Source: Halodesulfovibrio aestuarii (GTDB lineage Bacteria; Desulfobacterota; Desulfovibrionia; Desulfovibrionales; Desulfovibrionaceae). Taken from it: DNA of 64,000 nucleotides. Both the position numbers and the translations under genes were made by a program. Below, piece after piece: positions 52,084 through 62,004 of the stretch. The notes beneath the pieces were generated by a model. The model did no database searches. It was not told where the DNA came from and worked only from the letters and a program-made list of their open reading frames with translations. The number at the start of each line of letters is the position of its first letter. Position 1 is the stretch's first letter. The stretch lies in NCBI RefSeq assembly GCF_050571805.1, contig NZ_CP192219.1; one strand, written 5' to 3'.

Positions 52084-54459
52084 TCAGGTCGTTCCCTTGG
52101 CCTTTGCTTCCGCCGTTGCGGCTTCATCTGCCATGTTCTGCGCGGCAGCCGAAAGATCTCTGGTTTGCTCTGGAGTCAAATCTGCTCCCTCAGGCACATG
52201 CACGCCTACGGTTGGACGCGCGAATTCAATGCCTTCCTCTTTAAATATCTTACGCATTTTTTCATATACGACTTTTCTGATACTCCACTGTCCGCCCGGC
52301 ACCGTCATAAACTTCACGCGCATGCGCAGTCCGTATTGTTCGATAGATTTGACGCCTTGGGACTTAATGTCATCGAGGAGTAAGGCGTCGAGTGCCGGGT
52401 CTTCACGCACTTCCTTGTTAATACGCTTCATAATCTTCTTAATTTTGTTCACGTCTGTATCAAACGGCACAAGGTACGGCAGTTTCATGATAGCAAAACC
52501 GCGCGACATGTTCGTAACAAAACTGATGGTTCCGAACGGAATAGTGAAAAGAGACCCTCGCGGGTGGCGCAGTTTCAGAGCACGTATAGATATCTCCTCC
52601 ACTGTACCCATTGAATTTCCTATCTGGATGTAATCATTCACGCGGAATGCATCATCCATCAGGAAGAAAATTCCGGAGATAATATCTTTTACGAGAGTTT
52701 GTGCACCAAAACCGATGGCAAGACCGAACACACTGGCACCTGCCAGAAGCGGGGTGATGTCGATACCGAGGGATGACAAAATGATGAGTGACACGACAAC
52801 AAGCAGAAAACCGAAAAGGAACTTGCGGAACAAGTGAAGCAGCGTTGCAAACCTGTCCCCGCCAGCATTACCGCTGTCTCCTTCAGAATCTGCGGCATGC
52901 CCGCTGATTTTTCGCTCTATAGCCACATTTATTAGCGCCCAGACAATATACGCCACAACAATGGTGAACAGAATTCCGATAAACGAACGTGCGGTATCCA
53001 ACCCCATTCGGACAGGTACGCCCCATACGTAAAGCAAGCCCATGAACAGCAATAAAAAAATACCTATCCGGAAGCTGATCTTGAGCATATTCCGAAAACG
53101 CATGGCTGTAGTAATATGCGGAGTTTGTAGCGGATGCTGAGAAGGTTCGGCAGGGTCTGAAACATTTTCTCTGGCTGACTCTGTTCCGGTGCTATCCGAA
53201 ATCTGTGATGCCTGCTCCGGCTGCATATCTTCGTGTACTGTAGACTCCGCAGGCGTATCCTTTTTTTCACCTTCACCCTCAATCAGGTGGCATCCTTCTG
53301 TCTGCAAAGCAAGACTGCTCATACAGTCTACAAGCTGCTGCGCAAGCCAGTTTGCAATGCAGTATACCGGCACAGCCAATATCGTGGCTATAGCCGGAAT
53401 AACAGCACCGGAGCCTCGCACCATTAGGATAATAAGCCAGAATATCCAGCCGAGGAAAAGCCCTGTCACCAGCATTACATGCCATATTCCCGCAAGCTGA
53501 AACCGCAAAGACCCCGGAGTTGCATTCCTCCGCAAAGCCTCAGTGCCGTTACGGGCTTCCCATACGATTAATAACGATATGCCGCACACTACAACAAAGC
53601 TGGTAACCGCAAGTGACAACAAATACCAACGCTCTGCTTCCCCTTGCAACAGGATAAGAAATGAAATGAGCAAACCAAGAGCACCGATACGACTTATCCA
53701 TAATATCCAATGATACACAGTCATGGCTGTTTCATTTGACAACGGAAGATACCTGAGCCCTTCAGCCTTCGGAACCAGCACAAATCGGGCAAGAAGCCCG
53801 ACAAAATCTACCAGCAGAACAGCAATAAACCATGAAACTATTATGGGCTTTGCCGCGCTGCTGTGCTCATAATAAAAAAGATACAGTCCAAGAATAACGA
53901 CGCTTGAAAACACAATTCCCAACAAATCCAGACCGGCCCGCATGCACAGTCGCAGACCTTTTTTAAAAAAGCCCCACTCAACCGGTGTGTTTTCTATAAT
54001 TTTCCGCAAACGCTGCGTCTTTCTGCGGTACAACAAGCGCACAGCAATCCACACAAGAGTCAGCACAACGATTCCTCTTGCCAGACGCATCATCGGCACT
54101 TTACCGCTACCGCTTACTGCTTTAAAAACAACATCCGGTATATCCTTAGCTGTTTGTGCAGCATCCCCGAACAAATACTCAAACCTGTCGTGCACCCGTG
54201 CAAGCATCGCGTTAAACGTCAGCGCTATATTTTTATCACCTTTTGTAGCGTGAGATTCCACCGCTTCCTTACGCAATTCTTCAATAAGCAACGCCCGCAC
54301 CTGTTCGTCGCTCATTCCCGCAAGGATAGCATCTACCTGTGCACTTGAAGCATGAGCCGGAATCTGCGGAACTTTTTCTGCGGCCTTGCTCACATTAACG
54401 AGCAAACAGCCAAGTAAAATAAGAACCAACGCAACGAAAATCTGATTTCGTATACTCAC
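52084..54459 (-). CDS. large MscS-family mechanosensitive channel
   Basis: 791 residues. Signal-like N-terminus (IFVALVLILLGCLLVNVSKA), a periplasmic helical region (~30-95), about ten membrane segments, a cytosolic Glu/Ser-rich insert (~395-450) and a C-terminal MscS domain. The pore helix LLAGASVFGLAIGFGAQTLV and beta domain DYIQIGNSMGTVEEISIRAL are clear. Length and layout match YbiO/YnaI-type rather than short MscS. Releases solutes on osmotic downshock. Confidence 0.9.
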   Translation of the reverse strand: MSIRNQIFVALVLILLGCLLVNVSKAAEKVPQIPAHASSAQVDAILAGMSDEQVRALLIEELRKEAVESHATKGDKNIALTFNAMLARVHDRFEYLFGDAAQTAKDIPDVVFKAVSGSGKVPMMRLARGIVVLTLVWIAVRLLYRRKTQRLRKIIENTPVEWGFFKKGLRLCMRAGLDLLGIVFSSVVILGLYLFYYEHSSAAKPIIVSWFIAVLLVDFVGLLARFVLVPKAEGLRYLPLSNETAMTVYHWILWISRIGALGLLISFLILLQGEAERWYLLSLAVTSFVVVCGISLLIVWEARNGTEALRRNATPGSLRFQLAGIWHVMLVTGLFLGWIFWLIILMVRGSGAVIPAIATILAVPVYCIANWLAQQLVDCMSSLALQTEGCHLIEGEGEKKDTPAESTVHEDMQPEQASQISDSTGTESARENVSDPAEPSQHPLQTPHITTAMRFRNMLKISFRIGIFLLLFMGLLYVWGVPVRMGLDTARSFIGILFTIVVAYIVWALINVAIERKISGHAADSEGDSGNAGGDRFATLLHLFRKFLFGFLLVVVSLIILSSLGIDITPLLAGASVFGLAIGFGAQTLVKDIISGIFFLMDDAFRVNDYIQIGNSMGTVEEISIRALKLRHPRGSLFTIPFGTISFVTNMSRGFAIMKLPYLVPFDTDVNKIKKIMKRINKEVREDPALDALLLDDIKSQGVKSIEQYGLRMRVKFMTVPGGQWSIRKVVYEKMRKIFKEEGIEFARPTVGVHVPEGADLTPEQTRDLSAAAQNMADEAATAEAKAKGTT

Positions 54460-54520
54460 GGGTGCCTCCTATCAGTATCCTGTAAGCATACTCTTTTTTT
54501 ACCTGTTATTCCTATGACAT

Positions 54521-54556
54521 AAAAAAAGAGTAGAACTATACGTTCTACTCTCTTTA
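54521..54556 (-). terminator. terminator of the desulforedoxin-like gene/LPS cluster
   Basis: AGAGTAGAAC / GTTCTACTCT stem with seven T on the minus strand, 38 bases after the small gene. Confidence 0.8.
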
Positions 54557-54593
54557 CCTCTCAATCGTTACATTGGAATGAACCCAATGTTAC

Positions 54594-54758
54594 TTATTTC
54601 TTTGTAAGCGGCTTACCACAGCACTGTAATGGCACGGAGCATCGTTCCTCCACATTGCCATCGGTCTTACAGGCGCAGCTTTTCAAAACTTTTATTTCCA
54701 AATGGCATGACGTACAATAGTACACATCACCTACTTTCATTTCACTGCAAACAACCAT
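54594..54758 (-). CDS. desulforedoxin-like Cys-rich small protein
   Basis: 54 residues. GDVYYCTSCHLEIKVL followed later by PLQCCGKPL matches the desulforedoxin fold (GDVYKCxxCGxxVxVL ... CCGxxM), in which CxxC and CC hold one Fe. It has an extra 13-residue insert with Cys (SCACK, ERCSVP) that desulforedoxin lacks, giving nine Cys in all. AAGGAGG precedes the ATG. It lies 65 bases after the heptosyltransferase, same strand. Iron or zinc binding is inferred. Confidence 0.65.
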   Translation of the reverse strand: MVVCSEMKVGDVYYCTSCHLEIKVLKSCACKTDGNVEERCSVPLQCCGKPLTKK

Positions 54759-54823
54759 ACAAACCTCCTTAATATTGCAAGCAGTGTAGCATATTCAAGG
54801 CAGGTTTGTTGTATATATCTTCC

Positions 54824-55852
54824 CTAAACAAACAACTTTTTCTCAACGTCATTCCACACCATTTCAGGTGTAATGGAATGCATACAGGAAAAGTGCCCTT
54901 TCGGGCAGGAGTTAGACCCATGCAGACCGCAGGGACGACATGCAAGTTCTGTTTCCAGAACGGTTGAAGCTTCACCACGGGGAAAAAATCCAAGTTCACG
55001 GACTGTTGGGCCGAAAATAGCTGTCAAAGGCGTCCGCTGCGCCCACGCAATATGCATCGGGCCGGAGTCGTTTGTCACATAGCAGGTAAGTTTATTCAGA
55101 TACGCAGCTAACTGTACCAGAGAAAGCGCACCGGAAAGATCAATAAGGCTGTCAGAATCCTGCGCGCCACTTTTCTCTATAACTTCCTGAGCCATTAATT
55201 CTTCACCGGGCCCTCCAAACACCATAACCTGAGCACCCGCATCAATGGCTTTTGCAACCACCTCCGCATAATACTCGGCAGGCCAGCGCTTTGTTGCCCA
55301 CACAGAGCCGGGATTAACCCCGAGCACAGGAGAAGTTATGTGTTTTTTCCAGAACGCATCCGCATCATCATATGCTGCTTGCGGCAAAACCAGTTCCGGC
55401 CAGTCAAGAGTTTCTGCAATGGAAAGCGGCTTTACAAGTTGCATAAGCCTTTCAATTTCTTCCAGCTCTGAAAATTTTCTATCCACAGTGGTGGTGTAGA
55501 GCCAGTTATTAAATATAGGCTTGTTGTAGCCGATGCGGGTATGGGCAGATGTCCAGCGTGCAATCACACCGCTTCTAAGGCTGGTATGCGCTGAAATCCA
55601 TAGAGAATACTCTTTTTTGGCGAGTTCACGACCATAAGACAGGGCAGAAAAAAAAGACTTCTGTGAACCGCGCTTGTCGTACGCGTACACATTATCCAGT
55701 TCCGGCTGGGCAGAAAAAAGAGACTCCACGCCCTTACGGACATAGAAATCTATCGGAGAATCCGGAAATGCAGCTTTCACAGTCCGTATGAGCGGAAGTG
55801 TAAGAACAGCATCACCAAGAAAAGCGGTATTCCATATACCTATTCTGCCCAT
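54824..55852 (-). CDS. glycosyltransferase family 9 (ADP-heptose:LPS heptosyltransferase)
   Basis: 342 residues, GT-B fold. IGIWNTAFLGDAVLTLPLIR at the start, LGVNPGSVWATKRWPAEYYA and TNDSGPMHIAWA (nucleotide-binding DSGPMH) are the WaaC/WaaF signatures. Adds L,D-heptose to the LPS core. Directly after gmhB, whose product is on the ADP-heptose pathway. Which core heptose it adds cannot be told. Confidence 0.9.
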   Translation of the reverse strand: MGRIGIWNTAFLGDAVLTLPLIRTVKAAFPDSPIDFYVRKGVESLFSAQPELDNVYAYDKRGSQKSFFSALSYGRELAKKEYSLWISAHTSLRSGVIARWTSAHTRIGYNKPIFNNWLYTTTVDRKFSELEEIERLMQLVKPLSIAETLDWPELVLPQAAYDDADAFWKKHITSPVLGVNPGSVWATKRWPAEYYAEVVAKAIDAGAQVMVFGGPGEELMAQEVIEKSGAQDSDSLIDLSGALSLVQLAAYLNKLTCYVTNDSGPMHIAWAQRTPLTAIFGPTVRELGFFPRGEASTVLETELACRPCGLHGSNSCPKGHFSCMHSITPEMVWNDVEKKLFV

Positions 55853-56464
55853 CTAGTTGTCCCCTTGTGCCAATTCGTTCTCAATCCAGCGTACTGCTGC
55901 GGAAAGATCTTTAGCAACGGCAAGCATCCAGCCATTTTCAGTACAAACCGTCACATATCCGGTAGATTCATCAACCTCGGGAAGCTCCAGCTTCTGGCGT
56001 TCTTTTTCACCTTTGCCTGTAAGCACCAGAATGGATGCGGCTAATCCGGCATTTTTACCAAGATCAATGTCTGCCTGCTTATCTCCGATCATGACAGACT
56101 CTTCCGGCAGTAACCCATACATATCTTTAAGCTGAGACCACATTCCCGTAAGAGGCTTACGGCAATCGCATTCTTCCTCAGGTGCGTGCGGACAAAAAAC
56201 AGTATCCTCAATCATCGCGCCGAACAACTCTGCAAGTTCATCAAGTCGAACGGTACATGCGTGCAGATCATCTTCTGTAAAATATCCACGCCCGATGCCG
56301 GACTGGTTCGTGACAATATACAAGCGCATTCCTGCCTGCTGGAGTGCAGCAAGAGCTCTGCCCCCTTCCGGAATAAGTTCTACTTTTTCCGGATCAGATA
56401 AGTAATGTTTATCTACAATCACAGTACCATCACGATCGAGCAGTATATTTTTAATCTGCGCCAT
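55853..56464 (-). CDS. gmhB: D,D-heptose 1,7-bisphosphate phosphatase GmhB
   Basis: 203 residues, HAD superfamily. Nucleophile motif LLDRDGTV (Asp at ~9 and 11), TNQSGIGRG, a zinc loop CPHAPEEECDCRKP and the final MIGDKQADIDLGKNAG. Removes the C7 phosphate during ADP-heptose synthesis. Stop and next ATG are adjacent (TAG-ATG), so translation is coupled to the heptosyltransferase. Confidence 0.93.
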   Translation of the reverse strand: MAQIKNILLDRDGTVIVDKHYLSDPEKVELIPEGGRALAALQQAGMRLYIVTNQSGIGRGYFTEDDLHACTVRLDELAELFGAMIEDTVFCPHAPEEECDCRKPLTGMWSQLKDMYGLLPEESVMIGDKQADIDLGKNAGLAASILVLTGKGEKERQKLELPEVDESTGYVTVCTENGWMLAVAKDLSAAVRWIENELAQGDN

Positions 56465-56893
56465 TTATTTTTTCCCTGAGTTTCTGTTATCAGTTATACT
56501 GGAATAGCGTTCGCGACTCTTTCGCACGGCATTCTATTTTTTGCAAGAAAATGAGGTAGAATCACATACTGAATAACGCCAACCAGATAGACACACCCCC
56601 CTTTCAATTTTTTGTATGATACTGTAATTTTTTTTGCATCGTTAACATATTGCTATCTCCTTAGTAAGTTAATAATAATTATCTGTAAGCGGGGAAAGGT
56701 AAGGAGGAGTGCCAGCCGAATGCGAATTTCGAGCGTTATTATAGCGAGCACCCGAAAGGGGCTTGCATACGGGTACAGAAAAACTCCCCCCACAATACGG
56801 TAGCAACTTGCCCAAAGATAGTGCATACATGACAGCAAACTACCGGTACACCCGCAATTACTACTATATATTAAATCTACCTGAAGGAACTAC
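56465..56893. other. 429-bp spacer with a candidate structured RNA
   Basis: Between gmhB (minus) and the CBS protein (plus). A locally GC-richer part at 56700-56790 can fold: GGAGT (56706-56710) with ACTCC (56783-56787) enclosing CGAA/TTCG and ACCCG/CGGGT stems. It does not match a riboswitch class I know. A 63-codon frame across it is not convincing. Confidence 0.3.
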
Positions 56894-57937
56894 ATGTTTG
56901 AGTTAATAACCGCCGTAACATTTTCAATTGTTATTTCGGCAACATGCTCTATTACCGAGGCTATTTTATACTCCGTCCCATGGAGTCATATTGAACGGCT
57001 CCGAAGTTCCGGTTCAAAAGCTGGCAGAACTCTATTTAAACTCCGCAGCGATGTTGAACGCCCGATCACCGCAATTCTTACCTTGAACACTGTTGCCAAT
57101 ACTGCCGGTGCTACACTGGCAGGCGCGGCGTTTACCAAGGTCTACGGAGCGGAGTACATGCCGTACTTTGCAGTCGGCTTTACTGTCAGCATTCTGCTTT
57201 TTTCAGAGATTGTTCCCAAAACACTCGGTGTATCCTATGCCCGACAGTTAAGCGGCGTTATTGCCCGGCCGTTGAACGGCTTAGTCATCATGCTCAGCCC
57301 GATCATTTACATTTGCTCCTGGATGACGCACAAACTTACGTCTTCCAATAAAGGGCCGAATGCCACTGAAGACGATATCCGCGCCATTGTAAGCCTGTCC
57401 CGTAATGCTGGCGAAATCGATTCCAGTGAAGCGGCATCCATCCAGAACATCCTTTCACTTGACCATAAACATGTGCACGAAGTTATGACCCCGCGCACAG
57501 TAACGTTTACTCTACCTGTCGATATCACTGTAAAAGAGGCACAACAGGTACTGGACATTAAACACTACAGCCGTATTCCGGTATACGCTGAAAATAATGA
57601 AGATATTGTCGGCATTGTTATGCGCCGCTTTATTTATGAAGAACTTGCTGCGGGTCGCACAGAAACCAAGCTTTCAACGCTGGTACGCCCCGTAAACTTT
57701 GTGCTGGATTCCGTCACGCTTGATAAAGTGCTTAGAAACTTCCTTGAAAGCAGAGAACATCTCTTCGTTGCTATCGATGAATATGGCGGAGTGAGCGGTG
57801 TTGTATCTCTTGAGGATGTGCTTGAGGAAATTCTCGGCACAGAGATTGTTGACGAAACAGACCGTGTAGATGATATGCAGCTGCTGGCAAGAAGCAAAAG
57901 AAAACAGCTGGGTAAGGACAAATTGATAACCCGTTAA
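56894..57937 (+). CDS. CNNM/HlyC-CorC family membrane protein with CBS pair
   Basis: 347 residues. CNNM (DUF21) domain ~1-175 with four helices and NTVANTAGATLAGAAF, then two CBS domains (~200-325: VMTPRTVTFTLPVDITVKEA and FVAIDEYGGVSGVVSLEDVL). The CorC_HlyC domain usual at the C-terminus is missing, so it is the short form. Relatives export Mg2+/Co2+ or Na+. GAAGGAAC upstream. Confidence 0.9.
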   Translation: MFELITAVTFSIVISATCSITEAILYSVPWSHIERLRSSGSKAGRTLFKLRSDVERPITAILTLNTVANTAGATLAGAAFTKVYGAEYMPYFAVGFTVSILLFSEIVPKTLGVSYARQLSGVIARPLNGLVIMLSPIIYICSWMTHKLTSSNKGPNATEDDIRAIVSLSRNAGEIDSSEAASIQNILSLDHKHVHEVMTPRTVTFTLPVDITVKEAQQVLDIKHYSRIPVYAENNEDIVGIVMRRFIYEELAAGRTETKLSTLVRPVNFVLDSVTLDKVLRNFLESREHLFVAIDEYGGVSGVVSLEDVLEEILGTEIVDETDRVDDMQLLARSKRKQLGKDKLITR

Positions 57938-58164
57938 TAGTAAGGTATATCAAATCATACTTTACAACTCGCGGCCACACAAAACCGGATTCTCTTTACT
58001 ACCGCACTTGCAACGAAACAGAGCACAGCTTTTTGTTACCCAAAACTATTTGTTGCAATGAGGCATTAAACCAATTATTCGAAAAAGGCATCTGATCCGG
58101 GGGAGAATGGCTCAGATAGCACAGGACATTTCTGTCCATAAAATCGACACTGTCAGGAGACACT

Positions 58165-58578
58165 ATGGCAAAGAAAAACGGCAAAAGCGTATATATTGCT
58201 GCCCTGCTTCTTTTTTTAGGAGGCGTCGGGTATCTGCTTTTCTCCGGTTTTTCACAAAACAGCGTATACTTCCTGGAAGTTTCTGAAGCTTTGGCAATGA
58301 CACCGGACCAGCTTGGTTCTGCCCGTCTTTTCGGTACCGTTAAGGCTGGCAAAATTGAGCGACATGAGGAAGGACTGGGCGTTACCTTCATTCTCGAAGA
58401 TGCAAAAGATAAGAAACTCGTATTACCTGTTGTATACGATGGAGCCGTACCGGATACTTTCAAAGCCGGTGCTGAAGTCATTGTTGAAGGTAATATTGAT
58501 GACGCAACAAAAGCGTTTCAAGCACGTACGCTTATGACAAAATGTCCATCGAAGTACGAAAAGAAAAATAGGGAATAG
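58165..58578 (+). CDS. ccmE: cytochrome c maturation haem chaperone CcmE (CxxxY type)
   Basis: 137 residues. One N-terminal membrane anchor (~9-25), then a periplasmic OB fold (ARLFGTVKAGKIERHEEGLG ... VIVEGNIDDA). The haem-attachment motif near the end is CPSKY: Cys replaces the usual His of HxxxY, the variant described for Desulfovibrio. It receives haem from CcmC and passes it to CcmF. AGGAGA precedes ATG. First gene of the ccm operon. Confidence 0.92.
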   Translation: MAKKNGKSVYIAALLLFLGGVGYLLFSGFSQNSVYFLEVSEALAMTPDQLGSARLFGTVKAGKIERHEEGLGVTFILEDAKDKKLVLPVVYDGAVPDTFKAGAEVIVEGNIDDATKAFQARTLMTKCPSKYEKKNRE

Positions 58579-58650
58579 CCGGCTGCACATCCGTTCTATT
58601 CCACCTGTACTACTTCCCCCACGTCGCCGTTTATCGGCTGAAGGAGCATC

Positions 58651-60564
58651 ATGCATCTCTTAGCATTTTTGCTGCTTGTGGCGTCTTTGCTGTTTGCCAT
58701 TGGCTTCGGCGCAGTCGCTGCATTGCAGATTTGGCAGGGACGCTCTACCCTGCTGCACTGGATCGAAAAATCGCAGATGATGATTACAACTCTCATCACT
58801 CTGAGTTCATTAATTCTTCTCTGGGCACTGATTAACTTTGATTTCTCTAATTACTATGTATCAAGTTATACCAGCCTTGATCTTCCGCTTTTCTATCGCG
58901 TAACCGCCTTCTGGGCCGGTCAGGCCGGTTCCTTGCTCTTCTGGGCATGGTCAGTTGCGTTATGCGGCATTATTTTCTGTTACACTAACGCGTACAAAGC
59001 GCTTTCAGACGGCACTAAAATGTGGTTCTGGATGCTCTTCCTTACGTTTATCGGTTTCTTCTTATTCCTGTTGACCACATGGTCCAACCCGTTTGAGCTT
59101 ATCAGCCCTATTCCCGCTGACGGTAACGGATTGAACCCGCTGTTGCAGAATCCGGGCATGATTTTTCATCCGCCGCTTCTGTTCCTCGGGTATGGTGGTT
59201 TCACTATCCCTAGCTGTCTTGCTCTTGCTCAGGCTCTCAACGGTTCCCAGCACGATGAAGGAAGCTGGACAGATGCGTCCCGCAACATGATTCTGTTTGC
59301 ATGGCTTACCCTTACCGCAGGTATTATCCTCGGTTGCTGGTGGTCATACATGGAACTTGGCTGGGGCGGATACTGGGCATGGGATCCAGTGGAAAACGCA
59401 TCGCTTATCCCTTGGCTCGTCGGGTCTGCATTCCTGCATACCTCTGTTATCGAGACCCGCAGAGGCAAGCTGCACAGAACAAACACCTTCCTTGTTGCGC
59501 TCACAACCATATCCGCTGTGTTCGCCACCTACCTTGTACGCAGCGGTGTTGTTGAGTCCTTACACGCATTCGGTGACGGTGGCGTCGGAACTCCACTGCT
59601 CATCTTTATTATCTTCTTTACCGCGTTGGCCCTGTTTGCAACGGCAACCTGCAAAAATCCAAACGCAAAACCGATGGCTGAACTCTTCAGCCGTGAAGGT
59701 TTGCTGCTGGTAGCTGCATGGTTCCTTATTGCACTTAGTGTTATCATCCTCATTGCTACAATGTGGCCGGTATTCTCCAAGTTCTTTACAAGCAACCCGC
59801 AGGGACTTGATCAAAACTTCTATAACAAAGTCTGTATGCCTCTGGCAGCCGTCATCTCCGTACTGCTGATGATCTGCCCATGGATGAAATGGAAAGGCGG
59901 CGTTAAAAGTACAATAATGCTTGGCACTGTTACTGCTGTCTTTATCGCTACAGGTGCCGGCATGTACATTGCCGGATACCAGATTCCTGTTTCCATCCTT
60001 GCTGTAGGTTCCGCTGCCGGGTGTATCGCCGGTATAGTTCTGCTCTTTGCGACAGACGCTTCTGTACGCAAAAGCAACCGGGCCATTAGCGCATACGGTG
60101 TGCACATCGGTGTTGCACTTATCGTTATCGGTATTGCATTCTCCGGTTCGTACAAGCAGGAAATTCAGACTAGGATCAGTCATGGCGGAACTGCTGCACT
60201 TCAAGAATACACATTCAAATACAAAAAACTGTATGAAGGTCAGGCACCGGGATATGTTTTCCTGCAAGCCGAAATTGACGTTTATGAAGACGGCAAGCTT
60301 GTTGGAACGCTTGAACCTCAGCGCCGCCTCTACAACAAATTCGGCAAAAACAGATCCTTCGCAGAAGTATCCATTATCCCGTCCTTCGGTGAAGAGCTTT
60401 ACTCTTCCCTCCTCGGGGCAGACTCTCAAGGCAATATCACTGTTAAATTGAGTATTGAACCGATGGTTAACTGGTTCTGGATTGGTGGTACGCTTATGTG
60501 CCTCTTCCCGTTCATCGGATTTACCAGATTCCGCAAATCTGAAAAGGTAACGGATGCTGCTTAA
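58651..60564 (+). CDS. ccmF: cytochrome c haem lyase subunit CcmF
   Basis: 637 residues, ~15 membrane segments. WWD domain WGGYWAWDPVENASLIPWLV, haem-ligand His residues around FLHTSVI, and PGMIFHPPLLFLGY. Ligates haem to apocytochrome in the periplasm. AAGGAG upstream; overlaps ccmA by 11 bases. Confidence 0.95.
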   Translation: MHLLAFLLLVASLLFAIGFGAVAALQIWQGRSTLLHWIEKSQMMITTLITLSSLILLWALINFDFSNYYVSSYTSLDLPLFYRVTAFWAGQAGSLLFWAWSVALCGIIFCYTNAYKALSDGTKMWFWMLFLTFIGFFLFLLTTWSNPFELISPIPADGNGLNPLLQNPGMIFHPPLLFLGYGGFTIPSCLALAQALNGSQHDEGSWTDASRNMILFAWLTLTAGIILGCWWSYMELGWGGYWAWDPVENASLIPWLVGSAFLHTSVIETRRGKLHRTNTFLVALTTISAVFATYLVRSGVVESLHAFGDGGVGTPLLIFIIFFTALALFATATCKNPNAKPMAELFSREGLLLVAAWFLIALSVIILIATMWPVFSKFFTSNPQGLDQNFYNKVCMPLAAVISVLLMICPWMKWKGGVKSTIMLGTVTAVFIATGAGMYIAGYQIPVSILAVGSAAGCIAGIVLLFATDASVRKSNRAISAYGVHIGVALIVIGIAFSGSYKQEIQTRISHGGTAALQEYTFKYKKLYEGQAPGYVFLQAEIDVYEDGKLVGTLEPQRRLYNKFGKNRSFAEVSIIPSFGEELYSSLLGADSQGNITVKLSIEPMVNWFWIGGTLMCLFPFIGFTRFRKSEKVTDAA

Positions 60565-61201
60565 ACTGGACAAGGTTGCTAAATTTTATGGCAACCGTCT
60601 AATCATCAAGGATGTTTCCTGCACGGTTGAACCGGGTACAGTAACAATACTGGCCGGTCCTAACGGCGCGGGCAAATCAACCTTGCTCAAGATTATGGCA
60701 GGCCTTTCCGAGCCTACAGCCGGAGAGGTAAAGCTTACAGTAGAAAATGACAGTATTGGATACGTGGGACATCAGACCTTCATTTATCCAGATTTGTCAG
60801 CCCTTGAAAACTTGTCCTTCTGGTCTTCCCTTCACGGGCAGAAAAATGACGAGGACACACTGCTTGCCGCACTTGATCGTGTAGAGCTTAAACGCTTTGC
60901 ATTCGAGCGCGCAGGTTGTTTCTCGCGCGGCATGGCGCAACGTTTGAATCTTGCCCGTGTATTTTTGCTCCAGCCGTCCCTTATCCTGCTTGATGAGCCG
61001 GGTACGGGACTGGATGTCCGTTCTATGAACATCCTGCATAACGAAATTGCTGCTGCAAAAGAACGCGGTGCGGGGCTTGTGTGGATCAGCCACTCCGTTG
61101 CTTCCGACCTCGTGCGCGCCGACAAAGTACTCGCCATCCGTGATAAGAAGGTTGAATACTTTGGCGAAGCACAGGGCTACACACCGGAGGCGGTATGTTA
61201 A
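60554..61201 (+). CDS. ccmA: haem exporter ATPase CcmA
   Basis: 215 residues. Walker A GPNGAGKST, signature FSRGMAQRLNLAR, Walker B LILLDEPG, and His switch WISHS. With CcmB and CcmC it releases haem-loaded CcmE. Overlaps its neighbours on both sides. Confidence 0.94.
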   Translation: MLLKLDKVAKFYGNRLIIKDVSCTVEPGTVTILAGPNGAGKSTLLKIMAGLSEPTAGEVKLTVENDSIGYVGHQTFIYPDLSALENLSFWSSLHGQKNDEDTLLAALDRVELKRFAFERAGCFSRGMAQRLNLARVFLLQPSLILLDEPGTGLDVRSMNILHNEIAAAKERGAGLVWISHSVASDLVRADKVLAIRDKKVEYFGEAQGYTPEAVC

Positions 61202-61872
61202 AAGCAGCTGTTTCCATTGCCGCAAAAGACCTGAAACTTGTGCTTGCACGAGGAACAGGACTTATTCAGGCACTTCTACTCGGCTTACTGCTTATCTTTG
61301 TATTCAGTTTGTCTCAGCAGATCGGTGAAAAAATGAGTGCACAGGCTGCTGCTGCCATCTTCTGGCTGGCTTCAGTATTCTGTCAGGTACTTATCTTTAA
61401 TACGTTATTCAGTCTGGAAGAACAAAACGGCGCACGCTTCGGCCTGCTCCTTTCCCCTGCCCCTGTGCAGTCGGTCTGGATAGGCAAAGCCCTCGGCGGT
61501 TTCGTTCTTCTTTTATGTGCGCAGGCAGTATTTCTACCGGCAACAATCGTTTTTCTTGGTCAATCTGTATCCAACTTATGGCATATAGGGCTGGCAATGC
61601 TCATTGCCATTGACCTTGGATTAATTTTGCTCGGAGCACTGCTTGGTGCGCTTTCACAGGGACAGGCTGCCAAAGAGTCTTTACTCTCTATCATTCTGTT
61701 CCCGTTACTTATTCCTATTCTGCTTGCAGGTGTACGCGTCGGGTCTGCCGCTTTTTCCGGTATCATTCCGGAAGGATTCGGGGACTGGCTCGGCATTGCC
61801 TGTGCGTTTGATGCGCTGTTCGGTGCCGCGGGGCTTTTGCTCTTCGGCTACATTTACAGCGGAGAAGAATAG
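61195..61872 (+). CDS. ccmB: haem exporter permease CcmB
   Basis: 225 residues, six membrane helices; SIAAKDLKLVLARGTGLIQA at the start and PLLIPILLAGVRVGSAAFSG are CcmB hallmarks. ATG overlaps the ccmA stop by 7 bases. Confidence 0.93.
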   Translation: MLKAAVSIAAKDLKLVLARGTGLIQALLLGLLLIFVFSLSQQIGEKMSAQAAAAIFWLASVFCQVLIFNTLFSLEEQNGARFGLLLSPAPVQSVWIGKALGGFVLLLCAQAVFLPATIVFLGQSVSNLWHIGLAMLIAIDLGLILLGALLGALSQGQAAKESLLSIILFPLLIPILLAGVRVGSAAFSGIIPEGFGDWLGIACAFDALFGAAGLLLFGYIYSGEE

Positions 61873-62004
61873 GGTTGAAGACAACAGCGCTTCCGCTGCG
61901 CTGAATTGTCCCACTCCCAATAGGAAAAAACTTTGTCAGTAACTGGCTGTTTTGCTATATAAATCAAACAGTCAGAGATGCAGATAACAGTTACAGAGGA
62001 TATA

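Noticed and set aside
56780..56870. c-di-GMP (GEMM) riboswitch suggested by ACGGTAGC
   Set aside because: Only that octamer matches; the GGGCAAA and tetraloop-receptor parts are missing.
59560..60573. 337-codon minus-strand frame opposite ccmF
   Set aside because: Antisense shadow of CcmF, whose WWD domain is unmistakable.
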